Assembly (NCBI GenBank): GCA_020200155.1
Contig: JAIVJG010000165.1
Location: forward strand, 1-44,320
Source of the DNA: Acidobacteriota bacterium
GTDB taxonomy: Bacteria > Acidobacteriota > Blastocatellia > Pyrinomonadales > Pyrinomonadaceae
Direction: 5' to 3'
DNA: 44,320 bases
Shown: one piece after another, positions 37,894 through 44,320 of the stretch
How the letters are laid out: each line of letters starts with the position of its first letter
Numbering within the stretch: position 1 is the stretch's first letter
Notes under the pieces: generated by a model
What the model was told of the DNA's origin: nothing
Databases searched by the model: none
Seen by the model: the letters and a program-made list of their open reading frames with translations, nothing else
Translations under genes and position numbers: made by a program

Positions 37894-38813
37894 GCGACGA
37901 GTCACAGCAGCAGAGTGATTATCGCAGCGGCTACGTCGCGCTCATCGGGCGACCGAACGCGGGGAAGTCCACTTTGTTGAACCGGCTCGTGGGCGAGAAG
38001 ATCGCGGCGGTGTCGAACAAGCCGCAGACGACGCGGCACCAGATACAGGGCATCATCACGCGGCCCGAAGGACAGATCGTTTTGGTGGACACGCCGGGCG
38101 TGCACCAGCCCGGTTATTTGCTCAACCGTCGCATGATGAGTGCCGTGCATGATGCGCTCGAAGGCGTTGACCTCGTCTGCCTGATTCGCGACGCGAGCGT
38201 GTCGACCGGCAACGGCGACCGCTTCGTGCTCGACCTCGTCCGGCAGACGCGCAAGCCCGCGCTCCTGCTTTTGAACAAGACGGACAAGCTGCCGGACAAG
38301 TCGCAACTGCTGCCGCTGATGGAGTGGTACGGGCGCGAGCACGACTGGCGCGGCGTCGTCCCGCTCTCGGCGCGCAAGGGCGACATGGTGGACGTGCTCG
38401 TCGCGGAGATCGTCAAACATCTGCCCGAAGGCGAAGCCATCTTCGCCGAAGACGAGTTGACCGACCAATCCGTGCGCTCGCTCGTCTCCGAGATCGTGCG
38501 CGAAAAAATCCTGCGCACGACGGGAGAAGAAATCCCTTACGTCACGGCGGTCGTCACCGAGCGCTTCGAGGAAGTGAGCGAAGAGATGACGCGTATCCAC
38601 TGCGCCATCTTCGTCGAGCGCTCGTCGCAGAAAAAGATCATCGTGGGGCGCGCAGGCGAGCGAATCAAAGACATCGGCACGCGCGCACGTCAAGACATCG
38701 AGCGCCTCGTCGGCCATCCCGTCTACCTCGAACTTTTCGTCAAGGTCGAAGAAGGCTGGCGCAACTCCGCACGCGCCCTTAACGAACTCGGCATTGAAGG
38801 GAAAGGACAATGA
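37890..38813 (+). CDS. era: GTPase Era
   Basis: VALIGRPNAGKSTLLNRLVGEKIAAVSNKPQTTRHQIQGI; DTPGVH; C-terminal KH domain; ATGA overlap with upstream gene. Confidence 0.96.
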   Translation: MSDESQQQSDYRSGYVALIGRPNAGKSTLLNRLVGEKIAAVSNKPQTTRHQIQGIITRPEGQIVLVDTPGVHQPGYLLNRRMMSAVHDALEGVDLVCLIRDASVSTGNGDRFVLDLVRQTRKPALLLLNKTDKLPDKSQLLPLMEWYGREHDWRGVVPLSARKGDMVDVLVAEIVKHLPEGEAIFAEDELTDQSVRSLVSEIVREKILRTTGEEIPYVTAVVTERFEEVSEEMTRIHCAIFVERSSQKKIIVGRAGERIKDIGTRARQDIERLVGHPVYLELFVKVEEGWRNSARALNELGIEGKGQ

Positions 38814-38867
38814 AAGTGATGAGCAAAGGCAAATTGCTTTCACTCATCACTCATCATTCATCACTTT
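38811..38867. repeat. Heptamer inverted-array locus L10
   Basis: tgaaagtgatgagcaaagg ... gctttcactcatcactcatcattcatcacttt between era stop and prmA start. Confidence 0.85.
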
Positions 38868-39532
38868 ATGAAGTGGTACGCACTTGACGTGGCGCTCGCG
38901 GCGCGCGCGCGCGAGGCTGTCGAATACGCTTTGATGGAGGCGGGCGCGCTGGGGACGGAAGCGCGCGGCGAAGACGGCGAGACGATGCGCGTCTCCGCCT
39001 ACTTCGACGAGCCGCCGCAGATCGAGCGTGTGCGCGGCGCTCTCGCGGAGGCGCTACGCATTTACGGGCTGGCCTCTTCGGACGTGCGCGAGACGACAGC
39101 GCGCGAGGTGGCGGACGAAGACTGGCTCGCCGAGTGGAAGAAGAACTGGCAGCCGGTCGAGACCGAGCGATTCATCATCGCGCCGCCGTGGAGCGAGGTC
39201 AGCGACGACGGAGGGCGGATCGTGATTCGCGTCGAGCCGGGCATGGCCTTCGGGACGGGGACGCACGAGACGACGCGGCTGTGCCTCGCCGCCATCGAGA
39301 AGCATTTCAGCGGGGCGAGCTTTCTGGACATCGGCACGGGCACGGGCATCCTCGCCATCGCCGCCGCCCGGCTCTGCCCCGAAGCAATCGTCGAAGCCTG
39401 CGACACAGACCCCGTCGCCATCACCATCGCGCACGAGAACGCGCGCCTCAACGGAGTGGCCGAGCGCGTCAACTTCCGCGTCGGCTCCGCGAGGTGACAC
39501 AAGAGGGCGAGTGGGTGGCCGTGATTATTTAA
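38868..39532 (+). pseudogene. prmA: prmA (ribosomal protein L11 methyltransferase) with internal out-of-frame deletion
   Basis: Intact N-part through FLDIGTGTGILAIAAARL...GVAERVNFRVGS, then frame jump to LREVTQEGEWVAVII* (39485..39532); NPPY-type core absent. Confidence 0.85.
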
Positions 39533-39660
39533 CAGGGACAGACAGGATGAAAAGCGAACGCGAAATAATGAACGATGAATGATGAATAGAAGGCAAAGTT
39601 TTTTCTTCATTCATCATTTCGCATTCATCACTCATCATTTCTTCTTCTCTCCTGTCCATC
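39533..39660. repeat. Heptamer inverted-array locus L11
   Basis: gacaggatgaaaagcgaacgcgaaataatgaacgatgaatgatgaatag ... cttcattcatcatttcgcattcatcactcatcatttcttcttctctcctgtcc. Confidence 0.9.
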
Positions 39661-39684
39661 CCCGTCAATCTTTCTCTAAAGCAA

Positions 39685-40288
39685 ATGACACGCCGAAGAT
39701 TTTACGCTACGCCTGAAGCCTTCGCGCCTGATGGCGTGAGCGTCACGCTGTCGGCGGAAGAGTCGCGGCATTTGCGCGACGTGCTGCGCTTGAGGGAGGG
39801 CGATGAGGCATTCGTGTTCGACGGCGAGGGGCATGAGTTCGCGTGCGCGGTTCGAGCATTGGCGGGGCGCGGCGGCAGCGTCCCGGCGACGCTCGAAGTG
39901 CGCGGGCCGGTCGAGCCGCAGCGTCCCGAATCCCCTCTCAGTCTGACGCTCGCCGTCGCGCTCCTGAAGGGCGAGAAGTTTGATCTGGTGGTGCAGAAGG
40001 CGACGGAGTTGGGCGCGTCGCGCATCGTGCCCGTGTTGACCGTGCGCGCCGACGTGCGCCCGCATGATGCGCGCGATGCTTCGCGGCGCGTAGAGCGTTG
40101 GCGGCGTCTCGCGCTGGAAGCCACGAAGCAGTCGGGGCGTGCGCGCGTGCCGGAAATCTCAGAGCCGTTCGCGTTCGCGTCGTTCGTCGAGACTCAAGCG
40201 ACGGGCGAGGCGGGGCGGCGCGTGATGTTCGTGGAGCGCGGCGGGCACGGACGCGTTGCTCCAACACCTATTCGGAGACCTGTGTTAA
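39685..40288 (+). pseudogene. rsmE: rsmE (16S rRNA m3U1498 methyltransferase) with internal out-of-frame deletion
   Basis: Intact N-part MTRRRFYATPEAF...KGEKFDLVVQKATELGASRIVPVLT...ALEATKQSGRARVPEI...FVERGG, then frame jump to ALLQHLFGDLC* (40253..40288); GPEGG/RILR-ETA knot absent. Confidence 0.88.
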
Positions 40289-40510
40289 CCAGACATGAAC
40301 GAGTCGAAACGTTGGACTGCTGTCCGCCGTCTCTTCCGGACGCGCACACGTCTTTAGCCGCCGCGCCCCGAAAGGTTTTGACGAACCGCCCCGCGCGGGC
40401 GCAGAATATTTTCGCGGGCACGAGAGTAAACGAAACGCCGTTGTCTCCGTCTTCGTAGTTATTCGATAGAGACGGCGCGGGAGATTGACGGCGGGGAGTT
40501 AAGAAGGCGA

Positions 40511-40786
40511 ATGGCTTACGATAAAGAGGGAGCGGTTGAGCGTGCGCGGGCTGATCTGGCCGCGCGTCTGGGCGTCTCGGAGAGTGAAGTTAAAGAGGAA
40601 GCGGTCGAGGATGCCGACTTTCCAGATGCGGCGCTCGGAGCGCCCGTCCGGGGCGAGATGAGCGGGATGATGATAACGCCAGGCTGGCGCATCCGCCTGA
40701 GCGCCGGGGGCAAAAGTTACGAGTACCGCGCCAACCGCAATCAAATCCGGCTCTATAAATTCAAGGGTACGAACTACAAGCTTTAA
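40511..40786 (+). CDS. Hypothetical protein
   Basis: 91 aa; RIRLSAGGKSYEYRANRNQIRLYK; well placed start and stop. Confidence 0.65.
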   Translation: MAYDKEGAVERARADLAARLGVSESEVKEEAVEDADFPDAALGAPVRGEMSGMMITPGWRIRLSAGGKSYEYRANRNQIRLYKFKGTNYKL

Positions 40787-40797
40787 GAGGTAAGGCA

Positions 40798-42261
40798 ATG
40801 AACCGACAAAAATTCATCGGGCGTCTGGCGCTGGCGTTGGCGCTCATCATGGTCGCGGCTTTCGCGGGACAGTTGCGACGCTGGCAATCCTCGGATTCGA
40901 CACCCGCGAACGTCCACTTCGTGCTCGGCGGCGACCCTGTGGACGAGAGCGCGCCGCAGGATGATGACGACGCCTCCGCGAACGACGGCGAGGAAGAAAG
41001 CACGGACGAGCCGGAAGTGCTCGTGCGCTTTCGCCCCGGCGTCTCGGAAGAGCGTATCGAAGACATCGCGCACGGCCTCAACGATGAGGTCGCCGACGAG
41101 ATTGAATCCGTCAACGGCCTCGTCGCCATTAACGACGACGACGGCGAGACGAAAGATCAGGTCGTCGCAGACTATAGCGGACTGCCCGAAGTCGAATACG
41201 TCGAGGAAAATTACGCACAGTGGCGCGACGAACAGATGCCGGGCGCGGCGCGGCGCGTCATCACTGCTCTCAACAATGCGCCGAACGATCCACTGCTCGC
41301 CGAACAGTGGGCGCTCGCCAACACGGGCCAGCGCAACGGCAAGACACAGGCCGACATCAGCGCGCTCGCCGCATGGAAAAAGACGCACGGCAGCGACAAG
41401 GTGGTCGTCGCCGTGCTCGACAGCGGCGTTGACTACAAGCATCAGGACTTGAGCGGCAACATCTGGACGCGCCCGGCCAACATTCCCGAATACGACGACG
41501 AAGACCTCGGCCAGGTTGACGACGTGCACGGCTTCAACGCCGTGGACAACGCGCGCGACCCGATGGACGACAACGGCCACGGCACGCACTGCGCAGGCAT
41601 CATCGGCGCGGAGGGCGACAACAACGAGGGCATCGCGGGCGTCAACTGGAAAATCGAGATCATGCCCCTGAAGTTCATGTCGGCGGGCGGATTCGGCACG
41701 ACCAAAGACGCCGTCGAGGCGATCAATTACGTGATTGACCGCAAGCGTGCGGGCGTCAACGTCCGCATCATCAGCGCCAGTTGGGGTTCGACGCGCAAGT
41801 CGCGTGCGCTCGAAGACGTGATCCGCAAGGCGGGCGAAGAGGGCATCCTGTTTGTCGCGGCGAGCGGCAACTCGACCGCCAACACAGACCGCGTGCCGCA
41901 CTATCCTTCGAGCTACAAACTGCCGAACGTCGTCAGCGTGGCCGCGCTCAATCGCAAGGACGAGTTGGCGGGCTTCTCGAATTACGGCGCGATGAGCGTC
42001 CACATCGCCGCTCCCGGCGCGGAGATTCTGAGCACGTGGCTCAATGGGCAGTACGAGGAGCACTCCGGCACTTCGATGGCGACGCCTGTGGTCGCGGGCG
42101 TGGCTGCGCTCGTCCTCTCGGTCGAGCCGGACATCTCGGTTCAGAACTTAAAGCAGCGGCTGATGGATTCGGTTGACAAGCTCGACTCGCTGCAAGGCAA
42201 GGTCGCGAGCGGCGGTCGCGTCAACGCGGCGCGAGCCGTCGGCGCACAGGCGGACAAGTAA
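40798..42261 (+). CDS. Secreted subtilisin-like serine protease (S8) with propeptide
   Basis: Signal peptide; AVLDSGVDYKHQDL, NGHGTHCAGIIGA, SGTSMATPVVAGVAA. Confidence 0.95.
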   Translation: MNRQKFIGRLALALALIMVAAFAGQLRRWQSSDSTPANVHFVLGGDPVDESAPQDDDDASANDGEEESTDEPEVLVRFRPGVSEERIEDIAHGLNDEVADEIESVNGLVAINDDDGETKDQVVADYSGLPEVEYVEENYAQWRDEQMPGAARRVITALNNAPNDPLLAEQWALANTGQRNGKTQADISALAAWKKTHGSDKVVVAVLDSGVDYKHQDLSGNIWTRPANIPEYDDEDLGQVDDVHGFNAVDNARDPMDDNGHGTHCAGIIGAEGDNNEGIAGVNWKIEIMPLKFMSAGGFGTTKDAVEAINYVIDRKRAGVNVRIISASWGSTRKSRALEDVIRKAGEEGILFVAASGNSTANTDRVPHYPSSYKLPNVVSVAALNRKDELAGFSNYGAMSVHIAAPGAEILSTWLNGQYEEHSGTSMATPVVAGVAALVLSVEPDISVQNLKQRLMDSVDKLDSLQGKVASGGRVNAARAVGAQADK

Positions 42262-42308
42262 GGAAGCAGCGATTCGGAAAGTAAGAAATCAACCTGTCCT
42301 GTGACTTT

Positions 42309-42349
42309 GAGCCTCGTCGAGTTTCGCGCTCGACGAGGCTCGAATTTTT
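42309..42349 (+). terminator. Rho-independent terminator after the subtilisin gene
   Basis: gagcctcgtcgag / ctcgacgaggctc 13-bp perfect stem, then gaattttt. Confidence 0.93.
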
Positions 42350-42481
42350 GGAGCAGCGCGTGTATGAAGCAACCGGCTCGCGCTTACCCTTGCGTTCAAA
42401 GTCCAGTCAAGATAAAAAGTGTGGCATCATTTCCCGCAAGCGTTAAGGCAGACGAAAACTTAAATACGAGGAAACCAACAG

Positions 42482-44320
42482 ATGAGCGCGTCAACATCAA
42501 CGCAAGGGACGAACGCCACGACCGATCTGGACAAGCTTTGCATCAACACGATCCGCACGCTCTCGCTCGACGCCGTGCAGAAGGCCGAGTCGGGCCATCC
42601 GGGGCTGCCGCTGGGCTGCGCGCCGCTGGCTTACGTCCTGTGGACGCGCTTCCTTCGCCACAATCCGCAAAATCCGAAGTGGCAGGGCCGCGACCGCTTT
42701 CTCCTGTCCGCCGGGCACGGCTCGATGCTGCTCTACTCTCTGCTCTACCTGACGGGCTACGACCTGCCGCTCGCAGAGTTGGAAAACTTCCGGCAGTTCG
42801 GGTCGAAGACGCCGGGCCACCCCGAAAACATACTGACGCCGGGCGTCGAAATCACGACGGGGCCGCTCGGACAGGGCTTTGCGAACGGCGTCGGGATGGG
42901 CGTCGGCGCGGCGCATCTGGCGTCGAAGTTCAACCGCCCCGGCTTCCCGCTCATTGATTCACACATCTACGCCATCGTCTCGGACGGCGACTTGATGGAG
43001 GGTGTCGCCTCGGAGGCCGCCTCGCTCGCCGGACATTTGAAACTCGGCAAGCTCATCTACTTCTACGACGACAACCACGTCACCATCGAAGGCTTCACCT
43101 CGCTCGCCTTCACCGAAAACGTCGCGCAACGCTTCGAGGCTTACGGCTGGCATACTCTGACGGTCGAAGACGGCAACGACCTCGCGGCGATTGAGCAGGC
43201 CGTCCGCGACGCGCAGGCCGCGACGGATCGCCCCTCGCTTATCTCCGTCAAGACGACCATCGGTTTCGGAATGCCGACCGCAGGCACGCGCAAGGCGCAC
43301 TCCGACGCGCCGGGCGCAGACGCCGTGCGCGAGACTAAGAAACATCTCGGCTGGCCCGAAGACAAAACTTTCTACGTGCCCGACGAGGCGCTCGCGCACT
43401 TCCGCGCGTGCGTCGAGCGCGGCGCAAAACAGGAGAGCGAATGGAACGCGCTCGTTGAAAAGTACGAGCAGGAAAATCCCGAACTCGGTGTCGCCTGGCG
43501 CGAGACGATGAGCGGCGAGTTGCCCGCCGGATGGGAGAGCCACCTGCCGGCGTTTGCCGACGCCAAGCCAATGGCGACCAGACAGGCCAGCGGCGAAGTC
43601 ATCAACGCGCTCGCGCCGCACATGCCTATGCTCGTCGGCGGCAGCGCAGACCTCGGCCCCTCGAACAACACGGACATCAAGGACGGCGGCAGCTTCCAGC
43701 CTGGTTCTTACGACGGTCGTATCCTCCACTTCGGCGTCCGCGAACACGCGATGGGCGCGACGATGACCGGCATCAGTCTCAACGGCGGACTAATCCCCTA
43801 CGGCGGCACGTTCATGTGTTTCTCCGACTACATGAAGCCCTCAATCCGCCTCGCCGCTCTCTCGCACGTGCAGGCCATCTATATTTTCACGCACGACTCC
43901 ATCGGCCTAGGCGAAGACGGCCCCACGCATCAGCCCATCGAACAACTCGCGGGTCTGCGCGCCATCCCGCACCTCTACGTCTTTCGCCCGGCGGACGTGC
44001 ACGAAACGCGCGAGGCGTGGCGCACAGCCATCCTCCGCCGCCACGCGCCGACCGCGCTCTGCCTGACGCGACAGAAAGTGCCGCTCATTGATCGCAACCT
44101 TTACGCTTCAGCCGAAGGCGCGCGGCGCGGCGCATACGTCCTCGCCGAAGCGACCCGCGCGGGCGCTCGCCCCATCGCCGCCGCCACTGATGCCGTTGCG
44201 CCCGGCTTCGTCGAGCAAGAACCCGCGACGCCCCAACTCATCATCCTCGCCACCGGCTCCGAAGTCTCGCTCGCGCTCGACGCACGCGAGGCGTTGCAGA
44301 AGGAAGGCATCCCCGTGCGC
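42482..44320 (+). CDS. tkt: Transketolase (3' end outside window; absent from ORF track because no stop in window)
   Basis: [86 protein letters not shown]. Confidence 0.95.
   Translation, partial: MSASTSTQGTNATTDLDKLCINTIRTLSLDAVQKAESGHPGLPLGCAPLAYVLWTRFLRHNPQNPKWQGRDRFLLSAGHGSMLLYSLLYLTGYDLPLAELENFRQFGSKTPGHPENILTPGVEITTGPLGQGFANGVGMGVGAAHLASKFNRPGFPLIDSHIYAIVSDGDLMEGVASEAASLAGHLKLGKLIYFYDDNHVTIEGFTSLAFTENVAQRFEAYGWHTLTVEDGNDLAAIEQAVRDAQAATDRPSLISVKTTIGFGMPTAGTRKAHSDAPGADAVRETKKHLGWPEDKTFYVPDEALAHFRACVERGAKQESEWNALVEKYEQENPELGVAWRETMSGELPAGWESHLPAFADAKPMATRQASGEVINALAPHMPMLVGGSADLGPSNNTDIKDGGSFQPGSYDGRILHFGVREHAMGATMTGISLNGGLIPYGGTFMCFSDYMKPSIRLAALSHVQAIYIFTHDSIGLGEDGPTHQPIEQLAGLRAIPHLYVFRPADVHETREAWRTAILRRHAPTALCLTRQKVPLIDRNLYASAEGARRGAYVLAEATRAGARPIAAATDAVAPGFVEQEPATPQLIILATGSEVSLALDAREALQKEGIPVR

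Noticed and set aside
39134-39532. Programmed frameshifting as the explanation for prmA (and lpxI, rsmE)
   Set aside because: A frameshift alone cannot explain absence of the conserved segment between the two frames; a deletion or assembly loss is needed.
39685-40458. Full-length 257-aa RsmE as given by the ORF track
   Set aside because: Residues after FVERGG are out-of-frame read-through; the true C-terminus ALLQHLFGDLC* is in another frame.

Overview
GC-rich bacterial chromosomal window. Gene content and style suggest Acidobacteriota/Blastocatellia (inference only). It carries mostly housekeeping and envelope genes: IscA-like, Mrp, a molybdopterin oxidoreductase, a HEAT-cyclophilin fusion, two M1-peptidase-like proteins, an ECF sigma/ChrR-type anti-sigma pair, PepA, a 5'-nucleotidase, an AP2-domain protein, a bamA-skp-fabZ-lpxA-lpxI' cluster, clpC, lolCD-like genes, a GT39 glycosyltransferase, M20 peptidase, era, prmA', rsmE', subtilisin and transketolase. 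No CRISPR array, tRNA, rRNA or intact transposon was recognised. Main observations: (1) About ten loci, nearly all intergenic, carry unrelated sequences with one shared architecture. Each has two imperfect 7-bp tandem arrays as inverted arms, purine-rich on the 5' side and pyrimidine-rich on the 3' side. (2) Some of these arrays appear exapted: one encodes the N-terminus and signal-peptide-like segment of an M1-like protein, one encodes an N-terminal extension of a LolD-like ATPase, and one supplies a -35 box for bamA. (3) Four genes (lpxI, a DUF374-type acyltransferase, prmA, rsmE) have an intact 5' part joined out of frame to a later segment, with the conserved middle or catalytic part missing. 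In three of them the segment is the gene's own C-terminus; in the acyltransferase it belongs to the neighbouring gene. All four lie just downstream of a heptamer locus. This is either real gene erosion or a systematic assembly artefact. (4) Both M1-like proteins have degraded zinc/catalytic motifs.
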